Shown: positions 1-8,152, counted from the stretch's first letter. The stretch: 16,318 nucleotides of DNA from an uncultured Bdellovibrionales bacterium (GCA_937903155.1 CALCZU010000010.1:1-16318); one strand, 5' to 3'. Notes: generated by a model not told the origin, from the letters alone. Made by a program: numbers and translations.

Positions 1-31
1 GGGAACATCATGACAACTCCAGAAGTAGGAA

Positions 32-1132
32 TTATGAAGATTGACTGGGGCAAATCAGGAGTGATGGAATGTCTTTGTAAAAAATCTCATTCGGTTTCGG
101 CGAAGTGGGAAGGGCGGTGCCCGCAATATGACGAATCAAAATTTTAGCGACGCTTTCTTTAGAGGGTGCGGATTCAGAGACTCGTCGGTAGATTTGCAAA
201 TCTTGCTCTCCGCTGTCTCCAATTAAAATCACGCGTTGTCCTTCGAGCTGACTGAAAATTCGGTGCAGCGTTCGCCATTTGTGCCCAAAGCGCCCGTATC
301 CTAGCCACCGCATAAAGACGGGACCTTCCGGAAATCCACGCTCCCGCAAAAATTTAAGTAAAAATGGTGAGAGTTGATACGGGGTACTGGTGACATAAAC
401 GATGAGGCAATTTTGAGCGATGAGTTTTTGATAAAGCTCGGCCATTCCATCAATCGCTTCATACTTATAATAATGTCCTTTAAAAAGGCCTCTCAAGATA
501 GCTCTAAAACCGGTCGTCTCGCCGATTTTGGAATCTTTAATGGTGTCGTCGATATCCGAGACAATAATCCACTTGATATTGCTGTTTAAGAAAAAAACTG
601 GAGCGCTTAAGACTTCGTAATTCCCGAGCCGGATACATCCTAAAAGAGTTTCCACTCCGACCGGCTGAATTCTTAACCAAGAAGTTTTCGGCGTGCTTTT
701 TTGCAGTTCCCATGGAACTTGCAAATGGACAAAACCTCGATTTTCGGTGCTGGCTTCAATACTTCGAAACTGATTTTCACTCGTTGCCACCTGAAATCGA
801 ATCCGTTCAAAAGATTCCAAATCGGGAATTCCGGGAATCAGGCGATGCAAAAGCCTACGTGCTTTAAAACCCAAGACTTCTTCTTGCGTCCCATTATAGA
901 CAACGGCTTGAAGACTGGTCGAATGCCGCATGGCGAGAGTCGGGATGCCGACAATCGATTTGGAAGGGCGGTAGAGATCAAAACTCTCTAAGATTTTGAA
1001 AATAATGACTTCCAGAGTTTTGAAAAATTTAATGGTTTTGCCCCACCATTTAGGGCGCGGCAGGTCACTGAGACGGATCCCGGGCTTAAAGATGCGCTCG
1101 GTCGTGCGTGTGAATTGTGCAGGTTCTTTCAC
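32..1132 (-). CDS. App1-family phosphatase (DUF2183 / phosphatidate phosphatase App1 catalytic domain)
   Basis: A 366-residue HAD-like phosphatase of the App1 type. In yeast, App1 removes phosphate from phosphatidic acid; bacterial substrates are mostly unknown. Visible motifs: the nucleophile motif DIDDT (residues 193-197, DxDxT), motif II VTSTP (247-251), a motif III lysine in GHKWRTLHR (K285), and the acidic motif GDSGEQD (305-311), which closely resembles the App1 family GDSGxxD. Residues 55-180 form a beta-rich N-terminal part, as usual for App1 proteins. No clear signal peptide or membrane helix is seen, so a cytoplasmic location is inferred. The start is GTG at 1132, preceded by a close AAGGA ribosome site. 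It is transcribed divergently from the outer-membrane barrel gene at 1188, with 55 nt between them. Family assignment is firm; the substrate is not known. Confidence 0.88.
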   Translation of the reverse strand: MKEPAQFTRTTERIFKPGIRLSDLPRPKWWGKTIKFFKTLEVIIFKILESFDLYRPSKSIVGIPTLAMRHSTSLQAVVYNGTQEEVLGFKARRLLHRLIPGIPDLESFERIRFQVATSENQFRSIEASTENRGFVHLQVPWELQKSTPKTSWLRIQPVGVETLLGCIRLGNYEVLSAPVFFLNSNIKWIIVSDIDDTIKDSKIGETTGFRAILRGLFKGHYYKYEAIDGMAELYQKLIAQNCLIVYVTSTPYQLSPFLLKFLRERGFPEGPVFMRWLGYGRFGHKWRTLHRIFSQLEGQRVILIGDSGEQDLQIYRRVSESAPSKESVAKILIRHIAGTALPTSPKPNEIFYKDIPSLLICPSQSS

Positions 1133-1187
1133 AAATCCTTCAATTCAGCCTGAGGGTTGCCGATAAGTTGAACAAGAGCACTTCTAG

Positions 1188-2297
1188 ATGAAACAAAATC
1201 ATAAAATTGGGCTGCCTATTCTTCTGAAGCTGGGACTACTTTCTTTTTTCATTTCCCCATTTCTTCAAAATGCTTTTTCACTCAGTGAAAAGTTTGAAGT
1301 ATACACAGCCACCCAGAGCCTGGGTATGGGAAATGCCATTACGGCGGATGCCTCTGGCTATGCAGCTCTTTATCATAATCCTTCAGGTCTCGCACTTTTT
1401 CGTAAGAAAAACATCGAGCTCACCCCGATTGATATTCAAGGCGGAGCAGGACTGACCGGCATCGGGCTAACGTCCCAATCGCAGACGCTGGGAGAAAACC
1501 GGTTGAATGGCCCTTTAAAAGAAAACCCCGGAAAGTATGTAGCATTTAACTACGTCGCCGTGCCGTCCTTTACGATGCGAGGGTTCGGAGTTTCATTTTT
1601 AGGATCCTACCAGTACGCCGCTCTATCGGACGGAACCAATCTAGACATTGATACCCGTCAAGATGTCGGAATGGTGGTGGGCTACGGACGTTATTTTGCG
1701 GGCAATGTGATTCGAGTCGGGATTGCGGCAAAAGGTTTGATCCGAAATCAACTTAAAGGGAGTTACGCTCACTCCACTTTAGCAGGCCTCGATGAACAAG
1801 GGCTTCAGGGTCTACACAAGGAAGGCTTTGCAGTCGGCGCAGATTTCGGTGCAGCGGTAACCATTCCCACTAAATACTTGCCCACCTTGGCTCTTTCTTG
1901 GAAAGATGTTTTTGATACCCGGTTTTCGACTTCGACCCACCTCTTAAATTCGGCGGCGGTTGGAACTCCCGATCCCATTCGACAAAGTTTTAATACTGGT
2001 TTCTCAATCCACCCCTATTTGTCCAATAAGCTGAAGCAGACATGGACCGTTGAGTGGAAAAACTGGGAACGACAAGATCTCCCCTGGAGAAAGCACTTGC
2101 ATATTGGTTTTCAGTTAGAAGACGAAAGAACGTTTTATGTGTGGTTGGGATTAAATGAACTTTATCCCTGCGCGGGGGTTGGTTACCGAGTCAAGGGGGG
2201 AACGCTCGAGATAGGAACTTACGGTCAAGAAGTCGGCGGCGATGGTGAAACCAAAAACGATCAGCGAATCTTTTTTAGATACACGATAGGCTTCTAA
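1188..2297 (+). CDS. outer-membrane beta-barrel protein, PorV/UPF0164/FadL-like (first of a pair)
   Basis: 369 residues. An N-terminal signal peptide is visible: basic start, hydrophobic stretch at about residues 9-30, likely cleavage near QNAFS. The mature protein begins with the block typical of PorV/UPF0164 and FadL-like barrels: SLGMGNA..A (about 45-55), then YHNPSGLALF (about 63-72). The rest is rich in Gly and aromatic residues in alternating patterns, and the chain ends in Phe (RYTIGF), the usual terminal residue recognised by the BAM machinery. The expected location is the outer membrane; transported substrate or structural role is unknown. A weak AAGAG ribosome site precedes the ATG. 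Its stop codon overlaps the start of the next gene (TAATG), which encodes a paralogue of exactly equal length, so the two are probably translated together and may act as a pair. Confidence 0.8.
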   Translation: MKQNHKIGLPILLKLGLLSFFISPFLQNAFSLSEKFEVYTATQSLGMGNAITADASGYAALYHNPSGLALFRKKNIELTPIDIQGGAGLTGIGLTSQSQTLGENRLNGPLKENPGKYVAFNYVAVPSFTMRGFGVSFLGSYQYAALSDGTNLDIDTRQDVGMVVGYGRYFAGNVIRVGIAAKGLIRNQLKGSYAHSTLAGLDEQGLQGLHKEGFAVGADFGAAVTIPTKYLPTLALSWKDVFDTRFSTSTHLLNSAAVGTPDPIRQSFNTGFSIHPYLSNKLKQTWTVEWKNWERQDLPWRKHLHIGFQLEDERTFYVWLGLNELYPCAGVGYRVKGGTLEIGTYGQEVGGDGETKNDQRIFFRYTIGF

Positions 2298-3406
2298 TGC
2301 GAATTTACTTTTCCATTTTAATTTTCTTGGTCACCCAAATGGCAGAAGCACGTCTGCAAAGATTTGGGTTTGATGGCGTTCGGCAATCGGGAATGGGAAA
2401 TACAGGGATCGCTTTAGCCGACGATGCGAATACGCTTTGGTATAACCCAGCGGGCTTGGCAGATGTCAGCGGTATTCATGTGAATCTTTTTGATTTTGTG
2501 GTGGGGGCCGACAGTACAGATACTTTAACTCGATTGAACAACGCGTTTTTTAAAAGCGACTTTCAAAATCTTATCCGACCCGACAAAGAATTTTTAAGGT
2601 TTGGAATCAATCCTCAAGTCGTTTTGCCATTTTTCTCCTTCTCTCTCTACGAAAACTTACAAGGGTACTTCGACCTGGGAAATATCAAAGAGATGGATTT
2701 TAATAAAGATGTACAGGCGGTCGGGTTTAACGATTTAGGAGCGATTGCGGGATTTGCGATTCCTTTTGGAGAGTATTTTTCGTTGGGCGCTTCGGCGAGA
2801 GTTTTTCAAAGAACGGGAATTGAATCCTACTTAACCACAGCGGAATTCATCAACCAAGCAGGCGTGTCCGGAAATGTCGATGAGATCACAAGCAATCTCT
2901 ACCAATATATGAAAAACATGGCGGGTGCAGGGGTTGGAGTTGGGACCAATGCAGGTGCGCTTTTTAAAATTCCTTTGCGGGGAAAGGACGCCCCGACGGT
3001 GAAATTCGGAGCGACCGTCGATGATATCGGAAATACCTCCTTTACGAAATTAGGGGACGTCGTGGGAGCTCCCGCGAGCATTCGCCAAAGTGTAAACCTT
3101 GGCGCTGCCATTCAGTGGAAACCGAAAAAAGGTCTAACCTGGAATAACGAATTAAATTATAGAGATGCACTTGAACAAAGCGATTATCTCAGACACGTAC
3201 ACTTCGGCTCAGAATTGAGATGGAGTTGGCTCGGAATCCGCGGAGGCGTCAGCCAAGGATACGCGACATTCGGTTTCAGTCTCGAAACACCACCACACAC
3301 CCGCATTCACTTTTCGACCTACGGAGTAGAAGTTGGAAATAAAGCGATGGAAAAACAACACCGCTGGTATCTCGTCCAACTCATCATCGGATTTAATCCG
3401 TTTTAA
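2297..3406 (+). CDS. outer-membrane beta-barrel protein, PorV/UPF0164/FadL-like (second of a pair)
   Basis: 369 residues, paralogous to the upstream gene. The signal peptide covers about residues 1-18, with a likely cleavage after MAEA. The mature start carries QSGMGNTGIALADDANTLWY (34-53) followed by NPAGLADV, the NPAGLA block of PorV/FadL-like barrels. Further shared features are the IRQSVNLGAAI segment (the partner has IRQSFNTGFSI) and a C-terminal Phe (IIGFNPF). The start ATG uses the last A of the upstream stop (TAATG), so translational coupling is expected. I infer an outer-membrane barrel, with the second copy perhaps forming a complex or sharing cargo with the first. The gene converges on the lipoprotein gene, leaving only 21 nt between the two stops, and no clear stem-and-T-run terminator is visible there. 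Confidence 0.8.
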   Translation: MRIYFSILIFLVTQMAEARLQRFGFDGVRQSGMGNTGIALADDANTLWYNPAGLADVSGIHVNLFDFVVGADSTDTLTRLNNAFFKSDFQNLIRPDKEFLRFGINPQVVLPFFSFSLYENLQGYFDLGNIKEMDFNKDVQAVGFNDLGAIAGFAIPFGEYFSLGASARVFQRTGIESYLTTAEFINQAGVSGNVDEITSNLYQYMKNMAGAGVGVGTNAGALFKIPLRGKDAPTVKFGATVDDIGNTSFTKLGDVVGAPASIRQSVNLGAAIQWKPKKGLTWNNELNYRDALEQSDYLRHVHFGSELRWSWLGIRGGVSQGYATFGFSLETPPHTRIHFSTYGVEVGNKAMEKQHRWYLVQLIIGFNPF

Positions 3407-3427
3407 GTCGGTTCAACGAAACCCAGA

Positions 3428-3775
3428 TTACTTTCCAGCATTCCGGATGCAGTTATCTAACACCCCTTGAGAATCGAGCATGTCGATATAAGTGCCGCGA
3501 TCCGAATTGTACTCGCTGTACGTCCATTGTTTCGATGCAGAATTGTAAACGCAACGGCAAAGAGAATCTGCTTGAGAACTGGTAGAGCTAGTCAAATTAT
3601 TCTTACAGTTTTTTACTTCTAAATCGTATTGTTGGGTGGTCCATTTCATCCCAGAATTTGTCGTATTTCCCGTAGGAGTTGGTGTGGGAGTCGGTGTCGG
3701 CGACGCTGGGTTGGACGCTTTTCCGCAAGCTACGAAGAGGGGCAATAGTAATAAAAATACAAAAGTCGATTTCAT
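3428..3775 (-). CDS. small lipoprotein with (TP)n linker and C-CxC-C domain
   Basis: 115 residues when started at the ATG at 3775. That start is preferred over a longer reading from 3835 because it puts a lipoprotein signal peptide at the N-terminus (basic MK, hydrophobic residues 4-15, lipobox FVAC with Cys17) and has GGAG nine bases upstream. After Cys17 comes a flexible SPTPTPTPTPT linker (25-35). The small domain that follows has four cysteines: C57, C73 and C75 in CRC, and C109, spaced to form two disulfides. It also has WTTQQYDLEVKNC and QWTYSEY segments. Residue +2 after the lipid Cys is Gly, not Asp, so outer-membrane sorting is likely under the E. coli Lol rule. Small proteins with this C...CxC...C pattern recur in predatory and related bacteria as unnamed secreted proteins (my recollection, not searched). 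Function unknown. Confidence 0.75.
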   Translation of the reverse strand: MKSTFVFLLLLPLFVACGKASNPASPTPTPTPTPTGNTTNSGMKWTTQQYDLEVKNCKNNLTSSTSSQADSLCRCVYNSASKQWTYSEYNSDRGTYIDMLDSQGVLDNCIRNAGK

Positions 3776-3932
3776 TTTTTGATTCTCCAGACCACTGTCA
3801 TCTACCAGAGAGTGCTTAAGCAAACCATACGCCAAGCACTGTAGGCTGAAAGGATACGCTTTAGGGTGACAAGTTTTGTAAGAAGTGCCCTAGCACGCCT
3901 TCGCACTATGGGAGGTGGGCGTGTCATCCCAA

Positions 3933-3965
3933 CGTTGCGAGGAGCGAAGCGACGAAGCAATCTCG
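3933..3965 (+). repeat. dispersed palindrome-like repeat, copy 1 (33-bp core)
   Basis: A 33-base core starting CGTTGCGAGGAGCGAAGCG and ending GAAGCAATCTCG. It is identical to the cores at 8090-8122 (same orientation) and 8258-8290 (opposite orientation). It contains a partial direct repeat (CGAAGC-GA-CGAAGC) and TTGC/GCAA ends that could pair. The stretch 3776-3993 between the lipoprotein gene and the methyltransferase stop holds this element and no gene that I can support. Motifs of this sort are seen between genes in many unrelated bacterial genomes; whether they are mobile or structural is not shown here. Confidence 0.85.
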
Positions 3966-3993
3966 CTGCGAAAGGAAGAATGTCGTGTTTGCG

Positions 3994-5169
3994 TTATCCG
4001 AACGCCAAAATTTTTAAGTAATCGCCCTGGCTGAAATTGACGGGATGATCATCTTCAGGGGAAAAATCTTTCACGAGCTTTAGCGGGATACTAAAAAATA
4101 CGCGTTTTGCGTTTAAGAAAAACTCCTGCCGACTGACTCGTGAAGTGCAACAGCAGACGACGATTTTTCCAGTGGGCGCAAGATGAGAAAGAGCCCCTCT
4201 CCACAATTTTTCATAAACTCTGAGTGTATTTTTCACCTGAGAAATGTCGCTTCCCATATTCGGCGGATCCACAATAATCAGGTCGAATTTCTCGTCGGCG
4301 GGCAGTGTCGGTAACCACTTAAAAATATCGAATGCGGTGAATTTGTGTTTTTTCTCATTTAAAACGTGGTGTTTCTTTGCGTACTTTAAAGCCTCTTCAG
4401 AAATATCCACATTCCAAACTTCTTTAGCTCCCGCAATCTCTGCAGCGAGTCCGAGTGTTCCTGTATACGAAAACAAATTTAAGACCCGTTTACCATTCAG
4501 TTTTTCCACTGAGATCCATTTGCGAAGACCCCGTAAATCCAAAAAAGTTCCGCTCTTTTGGCCTTCAATTAAATTGACAGTAAATTTAATCTTACCTTCT
4601 TGAAAGCTGACTTCAGAAGAAGGTTTACTGAGCAAAAATCGCGTTTCCTTTTTGCTTTTTAAACGTTTGGTAGGAAGCTTCCATGTGACAGACGTCGGAT
4701 TCAAAGTTTTTTGAAGTTCGCGGACAATCCACCGGCCTAAAGCGTCGACGGTAGAACTATAAGTTTGCAAAACCCAGTGCGAGTTGTAGTTGTCAATGAC
4801 TACACCCGGAAATCCGTCATTTTCGCCGTGAATCAAGCGATAGGCGCTGGCAAAACGGGAAAGATTTTTCCTTTTTTCAATAGCCCGGTTCAAAAGCGTC
4901 TTAAAATATTTTGAGTCGGGCGTTTTTTCTCCGTACGAAAGCATGCGAATCGCAATCAATCCGTCCCTCTCGTAAATTCCGTAACCAACCGTCTTGTTAT
5001 CGCCATCCACGAGTTTCAGCCAATCGCCTGTCTCAAAAACTTCAGCGGCCGAACTTAAATGGCTGCGGAAGATCCAAGGTTCCTTCTTTTTTAGGATTTG
5101 GCAGATGGTTTTACTGGCTTGGTATCTTTTCGGGTTCTTATGATTCGCTTTCAAATACTTAAATCCCAA
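3994..5169 (-). CDS. RlmI-like 23S rRNA (cytosine-5) methyltransferase
   Basis: 391 residues, the normal length for RlmI/YccW-type class I SAM-dependent methyltransferases. In E. coli RlmI makes m5C1962 of 23S rRNA. Domains: an N-terminal PUA-like region (about 20-85, with KKKEPWIFRSHL and TGDWLKLVDG), a linker ending GENDGFPGVVIDNY (115-128), then a Rossmann domain with EGQKSGTFLDLR (202-213), SAM motif I LNLFSYTGTLGLAAE (230-244), acidic VDISEEAL, motif IV IIVDPPN (298-304), and the cysteine-rich VVCCCTSR (337-344), where RlmI has its SCS motif. The C-terminal DHPVNFSQGDYLK (374-386) is also typical. The first 19 nt lie inside the end of the upstream DUF1704 gene, so the two are probably one transcript with coupled translation. 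The exact target nucleotide is inferred from the family. Confidence 0.9.
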   Translation of the reverse strand: MGFKYLKANHKNPKRYQASKTICQILKKKEPWIFRSHLSSAAEVFETGDWLKLVDGDNKTVGYGIYERDGLIAIRMLSYGEKTPDSKYFKTLLNRAIEKRKNLSRFASAYRLIHGENDGFPGVVIDNYNSHWVLQTYSSTVDALGRWIVRELQKTLNPTSVTWKLPTKRLKSKKETRFLLSKPSSEVSFQEGKIKFTVNLIEGQKSGTFLDLRGLRKWISVEKLNGKRVLNLFSYTGTLGLAAEIAGAKEVWNVDISEEALKYAKKHHVLNEKKHKFTAFDIFKWLPTLPADEKFDLIIVDPPNMGSDISQVKNTLRVYEKLWRGALSHLAPTGKIVVCCCTSRVSRQEFFLNAKRVFFSIPLKLVKDFSPEDDHPVNFSQGDYLKILAFG

Positions 5170-6446
5170 TCTTCCAAAGTATAATGTTCGTCAAAAAAAG
5201 TTTGAAACGAAGTTAAATCCACCGCCCCGAAAACTGCCGTTAAGCTAAAGAAACTGACAAGCGCTTCCCAGTTTTTCAACCAATAGGGAATGTAATACGG
5301 GGGGTTAATGATTCCGTGAGTTCTCATCCATGCAATCGTTCCCACATCTTCTAAAGCCATACGCCCGCATAGCAGCGATTCAATCAAAATACGATTTTGA
5401 TTTTTTACGGCGACTCTTAAGAAATTATAAATTCCTAATAGTCCTGAAAGGTAAACGCCGTCTTTTGTAAATGGGCCGCCGCCGGTGAGCTTTGCGCCTC
5501 TGAAAATCCTCTGAGTGTTGTAAAAAGCCTCGGTCTGGTTTTCAGAACGTTCTTTATACCACTTGTAAATCTGCATAAAATCGGCGCCATCTTCGGTCAT
5601 TTTTAGCGCATGGATTCGATCACAAAGCGTGAGAAAGCGTTTTTGAGACATCGTATGTCCATACACTTCGTAAAAAACCGCAAGGCCTTCTTGAGTGAGC
5701 GTCGTTCGAGGGCCGCCGCTAAAAAGAAAATCACAATTCTCTTGGCGAGCGCCATTGTGAGCGGTCAGGCAATGCGATTCAATTTCATGTTTCCACAAGG
5801 CTTCAAGATCCAGATTCGAAAAACGGGCATCTTTTCGAATGCGAACGCGGTTCATCCCCGCGACCACTTTTGCCGCGATGGCGTCGGTGATTTCGATTTT
5901 AACTGGAATCGTAGGTTCCCAGCGCTTTCTTCGCTCTTCTAAAGAAACCGCAAAATCTTCGGCCGAATTACCTTGTTCGGATTCTTCAATGTCGTTTGAA
6001 ACGCAGAGTGAAATTCGATTGGCTATCGAGTCCGCCAATTCGAGATTAGTCGTTTGGCCGGCGAATAATTTACTACTGGAATTTCCGTAGAGTCTTGTCG
6101 AAATTTCGTAAAAAGCAGGCTTTTCAATTTCGAGGAGTAATCGAATGGCGTCGCTGTAAGATTCTTGGCTTCGCATCAGCCATTGAAGAATCGGATGATC
6201 CCCTTTGAGTTTGGGTTTAAGCGCATCGAGCTTTTCTAAAATCTCGAGCATGGCCGCTTTATCGACACCGTATTTAGGAACGGGAAGTGCGGATTCTTTT
6301 TTCTTAAAAAAGTCTGCCATCACTTGGGGTTCCCAAGCGAGGGCCGGCAAAATTTTTGCTTTTCGGGAACAATACTTAAAAACGAGGCTAGACTCCTTTA
6401 GGAGTGCGATCAGTTTTTCCCGGGATAAAGTTTTTGGTGTTGCCAT
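5151..6446 (-). CDS. DUF1704 / QEGLA-motif putative zinc metallopeptidase
   Basis: 431 residues of the family named in databases 'flavohemoglobin expression-modulating QEGLA motif protein' (DUF1704), which is related to the eukaryotic tubulin carboxypeptidases MATCAP/KIAA0895. The signature is complete: HEIESH (220-225) is the HExxxH zinc site of this family, and TQEGLAVFYE (251-260) supplies the QEGLA motif with the likely third ligand Glu253. The helical N-terminal half (about 60-180) and the FLRVAVKNQNRILIESLLCGRMALEDV segment match the fold as I know it. No signal peptide or membrane span is seen, so it should be cytoplasmic. The bacterial substrate is unknown and the flavohemoglobin link in the name is weak. 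Its 3' end overlaps the rRNA methyltransferase start. Its 5' end faces the mcm gene, so the two share a short divergent promoter region. Confidence 0.87.
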   Translation of the reverse strand: MATPKTLSREKLIALLKESSLVFKYCSRKAKILPALAWEPQVMADFFKKKESALPVPKYGVDKAAMLEILEKLDALKPKLKGDHPILQWLMRSQESYSDAIRLLLEIEKPAFYEISTRLYGNSSSKLFAGQTTNLELADSIANRISLCVSNDIEESEQGNSAEDFAVSLEERRKRWEPTIPVKIEITDAIAAKVVAGMNRVRIRKDARFSNLDLEALWKHEIESHCLTAHNGARQENCDFLFSGGPRTTLTQEGLAVFYEVYGHTMSQKRFLTLCDRIHALKMTEDGADFMQIYKWYKERSENQTEAFYNTQRIFRGAKLTGGGPFTKDGVYLSGLLGIYNFLRVAVKNQNRILIESLLCGRMALEDVGTIAWMRTHGIINPPYYIPYWLKNWEALVSFFSLTAVFGAVDLTSFQTFFDEHYTLEDWDLSI

Positions 6447-6490
6447 GAGCGTCTATGAATAGCGGTAAGTTTAACGCATCAACCTATGGC

Positions 6491-6518
6491 TTGTCATCTC
6501 TCTAAATTGAGATACAGT
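6491..6518 (+). promoter_or_regulatory. putative sigma-70-type promoter of the mutase gene, leaderless geometry
   Basis: TTGTCA (6491-6496, 5/6 match to TTGACA), a 16-bp spacer and TACAGT (6513-6518, 4/6 match to TATAAT). The -10 ends six bases before the ATG at 6525, so transcription would begin at or next to the start codon. No Shine-Dalgarno is visible before that ATG. The promoter lies inside the longer reading from 6486, which argues for 6525 as the true start. Confidence 0.5.
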
Positions 6519-6524
6519 GACGGG

Positions 6525-8057
6525 ATGTCGACGCGCAAAACTACCTATAATGACAAGGACATCCACTCGAAACTCGAAGCTCCAGGCGAGTATCCCTTTA
6601 CTCGGGGAGTTCATTCTTCGATGTACACGAAAAAGGTTTGGACGATGAGGCAATATGCCGGCTTCGGAGATGCGGCGGCATCAAATGAACGCTACAAGTA
6701 TTTGCTCTCGCAAGGAATTACGGGACTGAGTATCGCTTTCGATTTGCCCACCCAAATGGGCTACGACTCGGATCAACCTTTGGCAAACGGCGAAGTAGGT
6801 CGCGTCGGTGTGGCGATTAGTTCACTTGCGGACATGGAAATTGTTTTAAAAGATATTCCTTTAGATCAAGTTTCGACTTCGATGACGATCAACGCGACCG
6901 CTTCGATTCTACTTTCATTTTATTTAGCGGTTGCTGAGAAAAAACAAATTCCTTTTTCAAAGTTGCGCGGCACGATCCAAAACGATGTCTTAAAAGAATA
7001 CATTGCACGCGGAACTTATATTTTTCCTCCCAAGGCGAGCCTCAAAATCACGACTGACATTTTTGAGTTTTGCAAAAACGAAGTTCCGGAATGGAATACG
7101 ATTTCGATTAGCGGCTATCATATCCGAGAGGCCGGCAGTACGGCGGTGCAAGAAGTCGCATTTACTTTGGCTGATGGAATTACTTACGTGCAAGCGGCGC
7201 TAGATCGTGGCCTTCCCGTCGATGATTTTGCGCCCAGACTCTCTTTCTTCTTCAATGTTCACAACGATTTTTTTGAAGAGATCGCAAAGTTCAGAGCCGC
7301 TCGTCGGATGTGGGCGAAAATTATGAAGGAACGATTCGGAGCGAAAGATCCGAAATCAATGATGTTAAGATTCCATGCTCAAACGGCAGGTAGCACTTTA
7401 ATTCCTGTTCAAATCGATACGAATGTCCCGCGAGTCACGATGCAATGTTTAGCAGCGTCTTTGGGTGGGGCACAGTCGATTCACACGAATTCTCGAGACG
7501 AAGCTTTGGGTCTTCCAACAGAGGATGCCGCAAAGCTTGCACTTCGTACACAGCAAGTGATTGCAAACGAAACGTCGATTACGTCTATCGTCGATCCGCT
7601 CGGCGGAAGTTATGCCGTTGAAAATTTAACCGATCAAATTGAAAAAGAGGCGATGGAACTGATTGCGCTTCTTGAAAAAAAAGGCGGCGTGGTTTCTTGT
7701 ATCGAACAAGGAATGCAGCAAAACCTCATTCAAGAGGCAGCCTATCGCTATCAAATGGATATCGAGAGTAAGAAAAAAATTATTGTTGGCCTCAATGAGT
7801 TTAAAGAGCAACAAAAAGTAGCGCCGGTCGTTTTAAAAATTGATTCGAAGCTCGAAGGCGAGCAAGTAAAACGGTTAGAAGCGTTCCGCTCGAAGCGTGA
7901 CAACGCTGTCTGGAAAAAAACCCTCGACCAACTCGAGCAGTCTGCAAAAAACAACGAAAACCTCATGCCGAAGATCTTTGCTGCAGTAAAAGCGCATTCT
8001 ACATTGGGAGAGATTGTCACGACACTTGAAAAAGTTTACTCGAGATATCGACCGTAG
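6525..8057 (+). CDS. methylmalonyl-CoA mutase, large (catalytic) subunit
   Basis: 510 residues from ATG 6525; a longer reading from 6486 adds 13 residues. It is the TIM-barrel substrate-binding half of an adenosylcobalamin-dependent acyl-CoA mutase, which interconverts (R)-methylmalonyl-CoA and succinyl-CoA. Blocks seen: TRGVHSSMY, WTMRQYAGFG (Tyr44), LSIAFDLPTQMGYDSD, GTIQNDVLKEYIARGTYIFP (Arg162), SISGYHIREAGS (His199), RLSFFFNVHNDFFEEIAKFR, GGAQSIHTNSRDEALGLPT. Tyr44 and Arg162 match Tyr89 and Arg207 of the Propionibacterium enzyme, which hold the carboxylate of methylmalonyl-CoA; isobutyryl-CoA mutases have Phe and Gln there. The C-terminal B12-binding domain (DxHxxG) is absent, so a separate small subunit must be encoded elsewhere; none is in this window. 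No MeaB-type GTPase or epimerase gene is adjacent either. Confidence 0.9.
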   Translation: MSTRKTTYNDKDIHSKLEAPGEYPFTRGVHSSMYTKKVWTMRQYAGFGDAAASNERYKYLLSQGITGLSIAFDLPTQMGYDSDQPLANGEVGRVGVAISSLADMEIVLKDIPLDQVSTSMTINATASILLSFYLAVAEKKQIPFSKLRGTIQNDVLKEYIARGTYIFPPKASLKITTDIFEFCKNEVPEWNTISISGYHIREAGSTAVQEVAFTLADGITYVQAALDRGLPVDDFAPRLSFFFNVHNDFFEEIAKFRAARRMWAKIMKERFGAKDPKSMMLRFHAQTAGSTLIPVQIDTNVPRVTMQCLAASLGGAQSIHTNSRDEALGLPTEDAAKLALRTQQVIANETSITSIVDPLGGSYAVENLTDQIEKEAMELIALLEKKGGVVSCIEQGMQQNLIQEAAYRYQMDIESKKKIIVGLNEFKEQQKVAPVVLKIDSKLEGEQVKRLEAFRSKRDNAVWKKTLDQLEQSAKNNENLMPKIFAAVKAHSTLGEIVTTLEKVYSRYRP

Positions 8058-8084
8058 ATCTCAGTTCGCGTAGCAGCGAAACCA

Positions 8085-8122
8085 CCCGTCGTTGCGAGGA
8101 GCGAAGCGACGAAGCAATCTCG
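8085..8122 (+). repeat. dispersed repeat, copy 2 (38 bp, left arm of inverted pair)
   Basis: 38 bases from CCCGTCGTTGCG to GCAATCTCG, an exact reverse complement of 8258-8295. The two copies form a 38-bp inverted pair around a 135-base centre, placed between the stops of the mutase gene and the glycosyltransferase gene. The 33-bp core also occurs at 3933-3965. The arrangement could fold into a long stem in RNA from either side, and so might end or stabilise transcripts of both genes; that is inference. Confidence 0.88.
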
Positions 8123-8152
8123 ATGTACGGAGAAACGATTCACCGTTCATTT

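Noticed and set aside
3776..3835. Twenty extra N-terminal residues on the lipoprotein.
   Set aside because: They would bury the signal peptide and lipobox; the internal ATG at 3775 has a GGAG site.
4244..5942. Several open frames opposite the methyltransferase and DUF1704 genes.
   Set aside because: They lie wholly inside well-recognised genes, have no family features or ribosome sites, and look like shadows.
6486..6524. The longer mutase N-terminus starting MACHLSK.
   Set aside because: It leaves only 39 nt to the divergent gene, has no ribosome site, and contains the best promoter match; 6525 is preferred.
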